From Bradyrhizobium sp. B097 (GTDB taxonomy: Bacteria; Pseudomonadota; Alphaproteobacteria; Rhizobiales; Xanthobacteraceae): a stretch of 64,000 nucleotides of DNA. The translations under genes were made by a program, and so were the position numbers. Positions 54,239 through 63,940 of the stretch are shown in pieces (positions within the stretch are counted from its first letter, which is position 1; each line of letters begins with the position of its first letter). The stretch is from NCBI RefSeq assembly GCF_038957035.1, contig NZ_CP152412.1, positions 4,336,501-4,400,500 on the forward strand. Reading direction: 5' to 3'. The notes beneath the pieces were generated by a model, which searched no databases, was not told the DNA's origin, and worked only from the letters and a program-made list of their open reading frames with translations.

Positions 54239-55519
54239 ATGGATGAGACCATGAACGAGCCAGTCCGTACCCCGCCTTTTGCGCCATTCGAATGGCTGCT
54301 GTCCGGACGCTATCTGCGCGCGCGCCGCAAGGAAGGCTTCATCTCGGTCATCGCCGGCTTTTCGTTCCTCGGTATCATGCTCGGCGTTGCCACGCTGATC
54401 GTGGTGATGGCCGTCATGAACGGCTTCCGCAAGGAGCTGCTCGACAAGATCCTCGGCCTCAACGGCCACCTTCTGGTGCAGCCACTGGAATCGCCGCTGA
54501 CCGACTGGAAGGACGTCGCCGACCGCATCAGCCAGGTGCAGGGCATCCGTCTGGCCGCGCCTGTCGTGGACGGACAGGGGCTCGGCTCGTCGCCGTTCAA
54601 CGCGGCCGGCGTCTTCATCCGCGGCATTCGCGCCGACGATCTCAACAACCTCACCTCGATCGCCAAGAACATCAAGCAGGGCACGCTCGAGGGCTTCGAC
54701 GAGGGGCAGGGGGTTGCGATCGGCCGCCGGCTTGCCGACCAACTCTCGCTGCATGCCGGTGACATGATCACGCTGGTTTCGCCGAAGGGCGCGGTGACGC
54801 CGATGGGCACCACGCCGCGCATCAAGCCCTACAAGATCACGGCGGTGTTCGAGATCGGCATGTCGGAATACGATTCGACATTCGTGTTCATGCCGCTGGC
54901 CGAGGCGCAGGCCTATTTCAACCGCAACAACGACGTGTCCTCGATCGAGGTGTTCACCACCAATCCGGACAAGATCGACACCTACCGCAGGCTGGTGACG
55001 GAGGCGGCCGGGCGGCCGGTCTTCCTTGTCGACTGGCGGCAGCGCAACTCGACGTTCTTCAACGCGTTGCAGGTCGAACGCAACGTGATGTTCCTGATCC
55101 TGACCATGATCGTGCTGGTCGCGGCGCTCAACATCGTCTCCGGGCTGATCATGCTGGTGAAGGACAAGGGCCAGGACATCGCGATCCTGCGTACGATGGG
55201 CGCCTCGCAGGGCTCGATCATGCGGATCTTCCTGATCACTGGCGCCTCGATCGGCGTGGTCGGAACGCTGACCGGCTTTGCTGTCGGCATGCTGATCTGC
55301 CTGAACATCGAATCGATCAGGCAGTTCCTGTCATGGCTCACCAACACCGAGCTATTCTCGCCGGAACTGTATTTCCTCTCCAAGCTGCCGGCTGAGGTCG
55401 ATTTCGGCGAGACGCTCGCCGTCGTGATCATGGCGCTGACGCTGTCCTTCCTTGCGACGCTCTACCCGTCGTGGCGCGCCGCGCGCCTCGATCCGGTCGA
55501 AGCGCTCCGGTACGAATAG
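54239..55519 (+). CDS. lolC: Lipoprotein-releasing ABC transporter permease (LolC/LolE)
   Basis: The 426-residue inner-membrane permease releases outer-membrane lipoproteins to LolA. Layout: one N-terminal helix (FISVIAGFSFLGIMLGVATLIVVMAVMNGF), a large periplasmic domain, then three helices with the FtsX-type end LDPVEALRYE. Alphaproteobacteria usually have one LolCE-type permease that works as a dimer. The ATG at 54239 is followed by another at 54251, and the first has GAGAG close by. The gene ends nine bases before lolD. Confidence 0.92.
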   Translation: MDETMNEPVRTPPFAPFEWLLSGRYLRARRKEGFISVIAGFSFLGIMLGVATLIVVMAVMNGFRKELLDKILGLNGHLLVQPLESPLTDWKDVADRISQVQGIRLAAPVVDGQGLGSSPFNAAGVFIRGIRADDLNNLTSIAKNIKQGTLEGFDEGQGVAIGRRLADQLSLHAGDMITLVSPKGAVTPMGTTPRIKPYKITAVFEIGMSEYDSTFVFMPLAEAQAYFNRNNDVSSIEVFTTNPDKIDTYRRLVTEAAGRPVFLVDWRQRNSTFFNALQVERNVMFLILTMIVLVAALNIVSGLIMLVKDKGQDIAILRTMGASQGSIMRIFLITGASIGVVGTLTGFAVGMLICLNIESIRQFLSWLTNTELFSPELYFLSKLPAEVDFGETLAVVIMALTLSFLATLYPSWRAARLDPVEALRYE

Positions 55520-55528
55520 GGAGCGCAC

Positions 55529-56227
55529 ATGGCAGAGGGGGCGGAAGACGTACCGGTTGTCTATCTTCATGATATCAAGCGGGAATACAGGCAGGGCGAA
55601 GCGACGCTGACGGTCCTGAACGGCGCCAAGCTGGCGTTGTGGCCCGGTCAATCGGTGGCGCTGGTAGCGCCGTCGGGATCCGGCAAGTCGACGCTGCTGC
55701 ACATCGCGGGCCTGCTGGAGAGTCCCGATGAGGGTGAGGTCTATGTCGCGGGCACGCCGACCTCGCAGATGTCCGACGTCGACCGCACCCAGATTCGCCG
55801 CTCCGATATCGGCTTCGTCTATCAGTCGCACCGACTGCTGCCGGAGTTCTCGGCGCTCGAGAACGTCATGCTGCCGCAGATGATTCGTGGCCTCAAGCGC
55901 TCCGAAACCGTGAAGCGCGCGACCGAGATCCTGGCCTATCTCGGGCTCGGCGACCGCATCACCCATCGTCCGGCCGAGCTCTCGGGCGGCGAACAGCAAC
56001 GCGTGGCGATCGCGCGCGCGGTTGCCAACGCACCGCGGGTGCTGTTTGCGGACGAGCCGACCGGGAATCTGGACCCGGGAACGGCCGATCACGTCTTCAA
56101 CGCGCTGATGCAGCTCGTGAAGGCGACCCGGGTCGCGATGCTGATCGCGACCCACAACATGGATCTCGCCGCACGGATGGATCGCCGGGTTTCACTGTCG
56201 AATGGGCAGGTCGTCGAGCTCGAATAG
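55529..56227 (+). CDS. lolD: Lipoprotein-releasing ABC transporter ATP-binding protein LolD
   Basis: The 232-residue ATPase powers lipoprotein release by LolCE. Walker A is [11 protein letters not shown], the signature is [14 protein letters not shown], and Walker B is [15 protein letters not shown]. An N-terminal stretch of about 15 residues precedes the domain. It is preceded by GGGAGCGC. It forms an operon with the permease gene in front of it. It is followed by a small minus-strand gene. Confidence 0.94.
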   Translation: MAEGAEDVPVVYLHDIKREYRQGEATLTVLNGAKLALWPGQSVALVAPSGSGKSTLLHIAGLLESPDEGEVYVAGTPTSQMSDVDRTQIRRSDIGFVYQSHRLLPEFSALENVMLPQMIRGLKRSETVKRATEILAYLGLGDRITHRPAELSGGEQQRVAIARAVANAPRVLFADEPTGNLDPGTADHVFNALMQLVKATRVAMLIATHNMDLAARMDRRVSLSNGQVVELE

Positions 56228-56334
56228 CGCTTCGCGCGAAGTGGGTCGCGGTTCGTGTGAAGAACACTCGCTAAGCGTAGGAATTTAAATCCTTTTCCGG
56301 TCTGGTTAAATCGAAGTGGAAAGGGCTTGAACCC

Positions 56335-56616
56335 TCAATAAGCGGGGCGAGGCCGTTTGCCAGACTGGCTCGGCCGACGATCGATCGGCGGCCCGGCATA
56401 ATAGGGATTGTTGATGCAGATCGCGGCGAGGCCGGACGCTGAGGCGCGGCACTGCTCCAGCGAGGTGTAGCCGCAGTCGGTATCCTCACCGCCCCATCGG
56501 TAGTTCGTCTTGCAGACCGGCGAGGTCGAATCGTATTTCTGGGCATTGGCTGGCGTGCTTGCGATGACAGCCAGCGCCAGGAGCGCCGGAAACAGTACCA
56601 GAATCAGGTCTCGCAT
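56335..56616 (-). CDS. DUF3551 family exported protein, copy A (93 aa)
   Basis: A 93-residue exported protein. A signal peptide (to about residue 25, ending ANA) is followed by a short mature region with four conserved cysteines (PVCKT, DTDCGY, EQCRAS, AICINNPYYAG). The end NNPYYAGPP marks DUF3551. Function unknown, probably two disulfides. The start is the ATG at 56616 with GGAGCTT in front; the frame is open to 56646. It lies 117 bp downstream of the start-side of its paralogue at 56734, on the same strand. Confidence 0.85.
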   Translation of the reverse strand: MRDLILVLFPALLALAVIASTPANAQKYDSTSPVCKTNYRWGGEDTDCGYTSLEQCRASASGLAAICINNPYYAGPPIDRRPSQSGKRPRPAY

Positions 56617-56733
56617 CAGAAGCTCCAGTCGATCTGGCGCCGGCAACGGTCGCGCCGAACATCCATGCGAATAGGCACCGGCGTGCGGGAGCGATCAATT
56701 CACATTCCCGCGGCGGCGACGCCGGGCCGGGTG

Positions 56734-57030
56734 TCAGTGAATGAACAGGTCGAAAAAATTACCCTCGCGGCGGTCGCGCGGGGAGACGTACAGATAGGAG
56801 CGCGGGTCGTTGTCGCCGGCATAATAGGGGTTGGCGATGCAGTTCTGTCCGATGCCGGAGGCGGTGGCGAGGCACGCCTCATAGGACGGATAGGAGCAGT
56901 TGCTGAGACCTGGATAGCGGTCGCCCTGGATGCAGAACGGGTAGCGCACGCCGACGGCATGGGAGGGCGCCGTACCAAGCGTAGCGAGCGCGACCACAGA
57001 CGCCGCAGCAGCAAGAATCATCGTCCGCAT
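56734..57030 (-). CDS. DUF3551 family exported protein, copy B (98 aa)
   Basis: A 98-residue relative of the neighbour at 56335. It has a signal peptide to about residue 25 (ending SHA) and the mature pattern YPFCIQGD, SNCSYPSYEACLATASGIGQNC, NPYYAGDND. The four cysteines and NPYYAG are shared, so the two are paralogues. The start at 57030 fits an AAGGA six bases upstream better than the ATG at 57036. It was probably produced by tandem duplication with later divergence. Role unknown. Confidence 0.85.
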   Translation of the reverse strand: MRTMILAAAASVVALATLGTAPSHAVGVRYPFCIQGDRYPGLSNCSYPSYEACLATASGIGQNCIANPYYAGDNDPRSYLYVSPRDRREGNFFDLFIH

Positions 57031-57324
57031 GTGCATTCCTTATCGCTGCGAAGATTCGATCTCGGCGACGATCCAAATCGGACAAGCCGGTTCCGGTCAA
57101 CACGATCTTGCGCGCAGCTGCGCAGGCAGTTTTGAATTGTGAAAATTGTGCGGCAGCTATGTGGCAAAAGTTCCAGGAAGTGCTTGTAACGCAGTATTAA
57201 CTTCAAATTTGAGCGAAGTCGTTTGGGCCTGCCTGTTGCAGCGAAGTTACAGCAATTCCGACGGGGGCTGCTATGACGGTGTCTCGCGGCCTTGGGGGCC
57301 TGTAGAAAAAGTTGGAACGGGAAA

Positions 57325-58059
57325 ATGAAAAAGATTTTGCTTGTCACCGCCAGCCTGCTCGCGCTCAGCGCGACCGCTGCCTCTGCGGCTGACCTCGCGG
57401 CTCGCCCTTACACGAAGGCTCCGCCGCCCATGGTTGCCGCTGTGTATGATTGGACCGGCTTCTACATCGGTATCAACGGTGGTTGGGGCCAGAGCCACGA
57501 CAACCGTTCGGTCGACGGCTTCGGCCAGGCCGGCAGCTACGATGCCAACGGCGGCACCGTCGGTGGCCAGGTCGGCTACCGCTGGCAGACCGGCGGCTGG
57601 GTGTTCGGTCTGGAAGCTCAGGGCAACTGGGCTGACTTCTCCGGCAGCACCGGCAACCTGCTGGTCCCGGGCGGCACCGTTCGCTCGAAGACCGATGCGT
57701 TCGGCCTGTTCACCGGTCAGATCGGCTATGCTTGGAACAACGTCCTGCTGTACGCCAAGGGCGGTGCTGCGGTCACCGATCGCAACTACCAGTTCCTGGC
57801 ACCCGGCGGCGCGCTGGCGTCCTCGACCGGCTACGACACCCGTTGGAGCCCGACGGTCGGCGTTGGCCTCGAATTCGCTTTCGCGCAGGGCTGGTCGCTC
57901 GGCGTCGAATACAACCACATCTTCGAAGACACGCACGGTGCGACCTTCGTGACCCCGGCTGGCGTCGGCGTGACCGGCTTCCACACCGGTGGCGACACCG
58001 ACATGGTCCTCGGCCGTCTGAACTACAAGTTCGGTGGCCCGATCATCGCGCGTTACTGA
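57325..58059 (+). CDS. Omp31-like outer-membrane beta-barrel protein
   Basis: A 244-residue outer-membrane protein. The signal peptide ends ASA and the mature start is ADLAARPYTKAPP, typical of rhizobial Omp25/Omp31 relatives. Then come strands such as YDWTGFYIGINGGWGQSH, GTVGGQVGYRWQTGGWVFGLEAQGNW, FTGQIGYAWNNVLLYAKGG and LGRLNYKFGGPIIARY. The last strand has the usual aromatic end (Y). It is an eight-strand barrel of the OmpA/OmpW size. It likely has its own promoter in the 288-bp upstream gap and ends in a strong terminator. Confidence 0.92.
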   Translation: MKKILLVTASLLALSATAASAADLAARPYTKAPPPMVAAVYDWTGFYIGINGGWGQSHDNRSVDGFGQAGSYDANGGTVGGQVGYRWQTGGWVFGLEAQGNWADFSGSTGNLLVPGGTVRSKTDAFGLFTGQIGYAWNNVLLYAKGGAAVTDRNYQFLAPGGALASSTGYDTRWSPTVGVGLEFAFAQGWSLGVEYNHIFEDTHGATFVTPAGVGVTGFHTGGDTDMVLGRLNYKFGGPIIARY

Positions 58060-58086
58060 TCGCTCGCTTAATCCAAGCGGCATCGA

Positions 58087-58115
58087 AAACCCCGGGCTTC
58101 GGCCCGGGGTTTTTT
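58087..58115 (+). terminator. Intrinsic terminator of the Omp31-like gene
   Basis: CCCCGGGC (58090-58097) pairs with GCCCGGGG (58102-58109) around a TTCG tetraloop. A run of six Ts follows, and AAA/TTT extends the stem. It sits about 28 bp past the stop. Confidence 0.92.
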
Positions 58116-58234
58116 GTTGGCCCGACGGATTAACCATCGGCCGTGAAGGCAGCGCGGGCATTCCCGGGCTCGCTTGACTCCTGGAACAAAAAAGGAACAA
58201 TGTTCTGCATACGTTCCAGTCAGGGAGAGCGGCC

Positions 58235-58333
58235 ATGTTGAAGATTTTCGTGCAGGAAGCTGCAGCGCTGGCATCGATCACGCTGTTCGTCGGGATGATC
58301 GCGGTTTGGGCCCAGCTGATCACCCAGTTCTGA
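58235..58333 (+). CDS. Very small membrane peptide (32 aa)
   Basis: The peptide MLKIFVQEAAALASITLFVG continues to MIAVWAQLITQF and stops at 58333. A short charged start and one hydrophobic helix (SITLFVGMIAVWAQL) point to a single-pass membrane peptide. GGGAG lies just before the ATG. Similar 30-residue peptides occur in many Bradyrhizobium genomes as far as I recall. The role is unknown. It stands between the Omp31-like gene terminator and dnaE. Confidence 0.75.
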   Translation: MLKIFVQEAAALASITLFVGMIAVWAQLITQF

Positions 58334-58440
58334 AATGTGCCCGCAGGGACAGGGGCATAGGTTGCTTCTGGGGAAAAGCAGGACGACCTGCCGCCACGCC
58401 GCGTTCGGCGTGGACTTGGCAGAGCCGAGGCCCCACGATG

Positions 58441-58498
58441 GGGATGCGAGTCGGGTCTGATGCTTTCGAGATCCGACCTGGGCACTCGCGCCATCCCT
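58441..58498 (+). promoter_or_regulatory. Long imperfect hairpin before dnaE
   Basis: GGGATG (58441-58446) pairs with CATCCC (58492-58497), CGAGT with ACTCG, and CGGGTC with GACCTG after a bulge. A stem of about 17 bp would form some 27 nt before the dnaE ATG. It could be a structured leader or RNA element. A second small hairpin (CCACGCCG/CGGCGTGG) lies near 58394-58413. Confidence 0.4.
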
Positions 58499-58523
58499 GA
58501 GTTCAAGAGACCCCCGAGCAGCC

Positions 58524-61500
58524 ATGCCGAATGCCGGATTCGTTCATCTTCACGTTCATTCCGCCTATTCGCTGCTGAAGGGCTCGATCAAGATCGCCAA
58601 GCTCGGCGAGCTCGCCAAGGCCGACCGTCAGCCGGCGCTGGCGCTCACCGACACCGACAACATGTTCGGGGCGCTGGAATTCTCCGACAAGATGGCCGGC
58701 TATGGCATCCAGCCGATCGTTGGTTGCGAGCTGGCGGTGGATTTCGGCGATGTCGACCCCAATACGCGGAGCATCCTGGCGACGACGGGGCCGACGCGAA
58801 TCGTGCTGCTGGCGGCCCGCGAGCGCGGCTACCGCAGCCTGATGCGGCTGAACTCGCGGGCGTTCCTGGAGACACCGGTCAACCAGACCCCGCACATCAA
58901 GCTCGACTGGCTCACCGACGACGCCGAGGATTTGATCGCGCTGACCGGGGGACCCGACGGGCCGATCGCGCTGGCGCTGCGTGCCGAGCAGGCCGCACTG
59001 GCCGCGACCCGCTGCGAACGCCTGGCGAGCCTGTTCGGCGATCGTCTCTACATCGAATTGCAACGCCACGGCATCGACAAGGAGCGCCGCACCGAGGGCG
59101 GCCTGATCGATCTCGCCTACAGCAAGGGCCTGCCGCTGGTTGCGACCAACGAGCCGTATTTCGCCAGCAGTGACGACTACGAATCGCATGATGCGCTGCT
59201 GTGCATCGCCGGCGGCCATTTGATCGCCGAGACCAACCGCGAGCAATTGACCCCCGATCACCGCTTCAAGACCCGCGCGGAAATGGCGGTGCTGTTTGCC
59301 GATATTCCGGAGGCGCTGGCCTCGACGGTGGAGATCGCCGAGCGCTGCTCGTTCCGGCCGAAGACGCGCAAGCCGATCCTGCCGTTCTTCACCGTCGGTG
59401 CCGCCGCCAGCTCCGATGCGGCCGCCGACGAAGCTGCCGAGTTGAAGCGCCAGGCCGAGGAGGGGCTCGCCAACCGCCTGCGGGTGCACGGCCTCTCGCC
59501 GGGCATGACCGAGGAGGACTACGCCAAGCGGCTTGCCTTCGAGCTCGACGTCATCACCCGCATGAAATATGCGGGCTACTTCCTGATCGTCTCGGACTTT
59601 ATCAAGTGGGCGAAGGCGCAGGGCATTCCGGTCGGACCGGGCCGCGGCTCCGGTGCCGGTTCGCTGGTCGCCTGGGTGCTCACCATCACCGACCTCGATC
59701 CGATGCGCTTCGCCTTGCTGTTCGAGCGCTTCCTCAATCCCGAGCGCGTCTCGATGCCGGACTTCGACATCGACTTCTGCCAGGACCGCCGCGGCGAGGT
59801 GATCCAGTACGTGCAGGAGCGCTACGGCCGCGACCAGGTGGCGCAGATCATCACCTTCGGTACGCTGCAGGCGCGCGGCGTGCTGCGCGACGTCGGCCGC
59901 GTGCTGCAGATGCCGTATGGGCAGGTCGACAAGCTGACCAAGCTGGTGCCGCAGAATCCCGCAGCCCCGGTGACGCTGGCGCAGGCGATCGAAGGCGAGC
60001 CCAAGCTGCAGGCGTTCCGCGACGAGGATCCGGTGGTGGCGCGTGCGTTCGACATCGCGCAGCGCCTCGAGGGCCTGACCCGCCACGCCTCGACCCACGC
60101 CGCTGGTATCGTGATCGGCGACCGGCCGCTGAGCGAGCTGGTGCCGATGTACCGCGATCCGAAATCGGACATGCCGGTCACCCAGTTCAACATGAAATGG
60201 GTCGAGCCGGCCGGTCTCGTGAAGTTCGACTTCCTCGGCCTCAAGACGCTGACGGTGCTCGATGTCGCGGTCAAGCTGCTCAAGCAGCGCGATGTTCATG
60301 TCGACCTCGCGACGCTGCCGATCGACGATGCGCCGAGTTACCAGATGCTGGCGAGGGGCGACGTCGTCGGCGTGTTCCAGGTAGAAAGCCAGGGCATGCG
60401 GCGCGCGCTGATCGACATGCGGCCGGACCGCTTCGAGGACATCATCGCGCTGGTGGCGTTGTATCGCCCGGGCCCGATGGCGAACATCCCGACCTATTGC
60501 GCGCGCAAGCATGGCGATGAGGAGTCGGAATATCTGCATCCGATCCTGGAGCCGATCCTGAAGGAGACTTTCGGCGTCATCATCTATCAGGAACAGGTGA
60601 TGCAGATCGCGCAGCAGATGGCGGGCTATTCGCTCGGCCAGGCCGACCTGCTGCGCCGCGCGATGGGTAAGAAGATCCGCGCCGAGATGGACAAGCAGCG
60701 CGACATCTTCGTCGCCGGCGCGATGAAGAACGGCGTCGGGAAGGGACAGGCCGAGACGATCTTCGAGCTGCTCGCCAAGTTCGCCGACTACGGCTTCAAC
60801 AAGAGCCACGCGGCGGCCTATGCGCTGGTGTCGTACCACACCGCCTATATGAAGGCGCATTACCCGGTCGAGTTCCTCGCGGCGTCGATGACGCTCGAAC
60901 TCAACAACACCGACAAGCTCTCCGAATTCCGCTCCGAGGCGCAGCGGCTCGGCATCAAGGTCGAAGCGCCCAACATCAATCGCTCCGGCCCGACCTTCGA
61001 GGTCAGCGGCAACACGATCTACTACGCGCTCGCCGCGCTGAAGGGCGTCGGCATCCAGGCGGTGGAGCAGATCATCGAGGAGCGCAACAAGAAGGGCGCC
61101 TTCACCTCGCTCGCCGATTTCGCAGCAAGGGTGAGCCCGCGCGCCGTCAACAAGCGGATCATCGAAAGCCTTGCGGCGGCCGGCGCCTTCGACACGCTGG
61201 ACCCGAACCGGGCCCGCGTCTTCGCCGGCGCCGATGCGATCCTCGCCGCCTGCCAGCGCAGCCACGAGGCGGCGACCTCGGGCCAGAACGACATGTTCGG
61301 CAGCGCTCCGGATGCGCCCAGCATCATGCTGCCGCAGGTCGAGCCATGGCTGCCCGCGGACCGGCTGCGGCGCGAGTATGATGCGATCGGCTTCTTCCTG
61401 TCGGGTCATCCGCTCGACGACTACGCGACCGCGCTGAAGCGGCTGCGCGTGCAATCCTGGGCGGAATTCTCCCGCGCGGTGAAGACCGGCGCGACGGCAG

Positions 61501-62048
61501 GCAAGGTCGCGGCAACCGTGGTGTCGCGCATGGAGCGGCGCACCAAGACCGGCAACAAGATGGGCATCATGGGCCTGTCGGATCCGACCGGCCATTTCGA
61601 GGCGGTGTTGTTCTCCGAGGGCCTCGCGCAGTACCGCGATGTGCTGGAGCCCGGCGCGGCCGTGCTGTTGCAGCTCGGCGCCGAGCTGCAGGGCGAGGAT
61701 GTGCGGGCGAGGGTGCTGCACGCCGAGCCGCTGGATCACGCCGCGGCCAAGACGCAAAAGGGCCTGCGGATTTTCGTGCGCGACACCAAGCCGCTGGATT
61801 CGATCGCACGCCGGCTCAACATGCCGGACGCTGCGCCCGCCGCGGGTGGCGCCGCAAAGCCGCCGGCCGTCAAGACCGCACCGTCAGCAGCACCGGCAGG
61901 TGCGGCCGATGGCGATGTCTCGCTGGTGATGATGCTGGACCTCGAAACCGAGGTGGAGATGAAGCTGCCCGGCCGCTACAAGGTCTCGCCGCAGATCGCC
62001 GGTGCGATCAAGGCGGTCGCGGGCGTGGTCGACGTGCAGACGCTGTAG
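58524..62048 (+). CDS. dnaE: DNA polymerase III subunit alpha
   Basis: The 1174-residue replicative polymerase subunit. N-terminal PHP domain: FVHLHVHSAYSLLKGSI, with the His-x-His motif. The palm domain carries the catalytic aspartates in MPDFDIDFCQDRRGEVI and the GPGRGSGAGSLVAWVL motif earlier. The tau-binding region and a C-terminal OB fold (GKVAATVVSRMERRTKTG) follow, then a poorly conserved Ala/Pro-rich tail near residues 1105-1140. Length is normal. The ATG at 58524 lies behind the hairpin leader, with GCAGCC close by. Confidence 0.97.
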   Translation: MPNAGFVHLHVHSAYSLLKGSIKIAKLGELAKADRQPALALTDTDNMFGALEFSDKMAGYGIQPIVGCELAVDFGDVDPNTRSILATTGPTRIVLLAARERGYRSLMRLNSRAFLETPVNQTPHIKLDWLTDDAEDLIALTGGPDGPIALALRAEQAALAATRCERLASLFGDRLYIELQRHGIDKERRTEGGLIDLAYSKGLPLVATNEPYFASSDDYESHDALLCIAGGHLIAETNREQLTPDHRFKTRAEMAVLFADIPEALASTVEIAERCSFRPKTRKPILPFFTVGAAASSDAAADEAAELKRQAEEGLANRLRVHGLSPGMTEEDYAKRLAFELDVITRMKYAGYFLIVSDFIKWAKAQGIPVGPGRGSGAGSLVAWVLTITDLDPMRFALLFERFLNPERVSMPDFDIDFCQDRRGEVIQYVQERYGRDQVAQIITFGTLQARGVLRDVGRVLQMPYGQVDKLTKLVPQNPAAPVTLAQAIEGEPKLQAFRDEDPVVARAFDIAQRLEGLTRHASTHAAGIVIGDRPLSELVPMYRDPKSDMPVTQFNMKWVEPAGLVKFDFLGLKTLTVLDVAVKLLKQRDVHVDLATLPIDDAPSYQMLARGDVVGVFQVESQGMRRALIDMRPDRFEDIIALVALYRPGPMANIPTYCARKHGDEESEYLHPILEPILKETFGVIIYQEQVMQIAQQMAGYSLGQADLLRRAMGKKIRAEMDKQRDIFVAGAMKNGVGKGQAETIFELLAKFADYGFNKSHAAAYALVSYHTAYMKAHYPVEFLAASMTLELNNTDKLSEFRSEAQRLGIKVEAPNINRSGPTFEVSGNTIYYALAALKGVGIQAVEQIIEERNKKGAFTSLADFAARVSPRAVNKRIIESLAAAGAFDTLDPNRARVFAGADAILAACQRSHEAATSGQNDMFGSAPDAPSIMLPQVEPWLPADRLRREYDAIGFFLSGHPLDDYATALKRLRVQSWAEFSRAVKTGATAGKVAATVVSRMERRTKTGNKMGIMGLSDPTGHFEAVLFSEGLAQYRDVLEPGAAVLLQLGAELQGEDVRARVLHAEPLDHAAAKTQKGLRIFVRDTKPLDSIARRLNMPDAAPAAGGAAKPPAVKTAPSAAPAGAADGDVSLVMMLDLETEVEMKLPGRYKVSPQIAGAIKAVAGVVDVQTL

Positions 62049-62158
62049 ACGACGATCCCGCCGACGCTGCGGAAAGCCAATGGCTTCGGCTTAAGCACTA
62101 TTGCAACCACACCGTGCTTCTTTCTATGGTCCCGCCTGCGGGGAATTTCGGGGGCGGG

Positions 62159-62686
62159 ATGTTCGGACGTTACGCGGCCTTGCTGGCCGGTGTGTTGATG
62201 GTGTCGGGCTGCGTGAGCGATGGTGTCGGCACCGACTATGCGGCGATCTCGCAGAAGTTCGGGCCACCGAAGCCGGGACGTTCCCGCGTCGTCGTGCTCC
62301 AGGAAAAACGCAAGGGTCTGAGCATGGCGTTTTGCGCCTGCGACATGAAGCTTGATGGCGAGCCGATCGGCAAGGTCACCTTCGGGACCTACGCGTTCGC
62401 CGATCGCCCCGCCGGCCGGCATCAACTGGTCGCGAACGAAGTGATGTTTCCCGGCGACACCACCTTCAACTTCGCAACCGAGCCCGGCCGCACCTATTTC
62501 TTTCTGTTGAGATCGAGCGAGCGCCACGACTCCGTCACCGGCGTGTCGATGGTGGGAGGTTTGGTCGGTGGCTTCGTCGCGTCGGCTGCGACCGCGAACG
62601 CCGCCAATCCGGGGCCGGCCGATTTCGTAGCGCTGGACGAGGCGACCGCGCGCACGACGCTGGCGGAGCTGCAATTGGCGCAATAG
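62159..62686 (+). CDS. DUF2846-like lipoprotein
   Basis: A 175-residue lipoprotein. The signal peptide ends in the lipobox LMVSGC, so the cysteine near residue 17 would be lipidated. The body holds SRVVVLQEKRKGLSMAFCACDMKLDGEPIGKV and the strand pattern YAFADRPAGRHQLVANE...TYFFLLRSSE, as in DUF2846 proteins of unknown role. A Gly-rich hydrophobic patch follows (SMVGGLVGGFVASAA). The start is the ATG at 62159; the frame is open to a GTG at 62114 without similarity. Confidence 0.8.
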   Translation: MFGRYAALLAGVLMVSGCVSDGVGTDYAAISQKFGPPKPGRSRVVVLQEKRKGLSMAFCACDMKLDGEPIGKVTFGTYAFADRPAGRHQLVANEVMFPGDTTFNFATEPGRTYFFLLRSSERHDSVTGVSMVGGLVGGFVASAATANAANPGPADFVALDEATARTTLAELQLAQ

Positions 62687-62807
62687 GGATCGCCCGGCGG
62701 GATCTTGGCGTGGGCCCTGGCCGGCCGTACCGGGCCGTTTTGGGCCAAAACGGATCAGTTCCGGGGCTCAAAGGGTCCCTCCGGCCGGTGTAACCGGCCG
62801 TATTTCC

Positions 62808-62835
62808 TTGCTTCTGGCGCAAATCGCGCTATATA
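62808..62835 (+). promoter_or_regulatory. Candidate rpsB promoter
   Basis: TTGCTT at 62808-62813 and TATATA at 62830-62835, with a 16-nt spacer, give a plausible sigma-70 promoter. Transcription from about 62842 would leave a leader of about 105 nt before rpsB, long enough for S2-type autoregulation. Confidence 0.5.
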
Positions 62836-62947
62836 CCGCGCCATCTCACACGGAAACATGGCTCTCAAAGGCCGTCCGGTGGCAACCGGGCCATTCAGGC
62901 TCGTTTGCTCACACGTTTCCGGAGGAACCAACCGGAGAATTAGATCT

Positions 62948-63940
62948 ATGTCGCTGCCCGAATTCAACATGCGTCAGCTCTTGGAAGCTGGCGTTCACTT
63001 TGGCCACCAGTCCCACCGCTGGAACCCGAAGATGCAGGATTACATCTTCGGCGCCCGCAACAACATCCACATCATCGACCTCGCGCAGACCGTGCCGATG
63101 CTGCATCGTGCCCTGCAGGCGGTCAGCGATACCGTCGCCAAGGGCGGCCGCATCCTGTTCGTCGGCACCAAGCGCTCGGCCCAGGACGGCGTTGCCGATG
63201 CGGCCAAGCGTTCGGCCCAGTATTTCGTCAACTCGCGCTGGCTCGGCGGCACGCTGACCAACTGGAAGACGATCTCGGCCTCGATCAAGCGCCTGCGCCA
63301 TCTCGACGACGTGCTCGCGTCGGGCGAAGCCAGCTCCTACACCAAGAAGGAGCGGCTGACGCTGCAGCGCGAGCGCGACAAGCTCGACCGTTCGCTCGGC
63401 GGTATCAAGGACATGGGCGGTCTTCCCGACATGATCTTCGTGATCGACACCAACAAGGAAGACATCGCGATCCAGGAAGCCCAGCGGCTCAACATCCCGG
63501 TCGCCGCGATCGTCGACACCAATTCGGACCCCAAGGGCATCACCTATGTGGTGCCGGGCAATGACGACGCCGGCCGCGCGATCTCGCTGTATTGCGATCT
63601 CGTGGCGCGCGCCGCCATCGACGGCATCTCGCGTGCGCAGGGCGATTCCGGAATCGATATCGGTGCGTCGGCCGCACCCGTGCAGGAAGACCTTCCGGCG
63701 GCTGCGCCGTCCGGCTTCCAGGGCCTCGCTGGTCCGCGCGGCACCGCCGACGACCTCAAGAAGCTCACCGGCGTGTCCGGTACGATCGAGAAGAAGCTCA
63801 ACGACCTCGGCATCTTCCACTACTGGCAGCTCGCCGAGCTCGACCACGACACCGCGCACAAGATCGGCGAAGAAGTCGGTCTGCCGAGCCGTGCCGACGC
63901 CTGGGTTGCCCAGGCCAAGACGCTCGCCGAAGCGGAATAA
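62948..63940 (+). CDS. rpsB: 30S ribosomal protein S2 with C-terminal extension
   Basis: The 330-residue S2 of the small ribosomal subunit. Core motifs are [33 protein letters not shown] [10 protein letters not shown], and [12 protein letters not shown]. The core ends near residue 230 ([11 protein letters not shown]). About 95 more residues follow, ending in a helix-hairpin-helix-like segment ([22 protein letters not shown]...[10 protein letters not shown]). Alphaproteobacterial S2 proteins carry this tail, while enterobacterial S2 (about 240 residues) lacks it. Likely followed by tsf outside the window. Confidence 0.96.
   Translation: MSLPEFNMRQLLEAGVHFGHQSHRWNPKMQDYIFGARNNIHIIDLAQTVPMLHRALQAVSDTVAKGGRILFVGTKRSAQDGVADAAKRSAQYFVNSRWLGGTLTNWKTISASIKRLRHLDDVLASGEASSYTKKERLTLQRERDKLDRSLGGIKDMGGLPDMIFVIDTNKEDIAIQEAQRLNIPVAAIVDTNSDPKGITYVVPGNDDAGRAISLYCDLVARAAIDGISRAQGDSGIDIGASAAPVQEDLPAAAPSGFQGLAGPRGTADDLKKLTGVSGTIEKKLNDLGIFHYWQLAELDHDTAHKIGEEVGLPSRADAWVAQAKTLAEAE

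Noticed and set aside
58503..61757. Minus-strand open frame of 1084 codons opposite dnaE
   Set aside because: Shadow of dnaE; no independent support.
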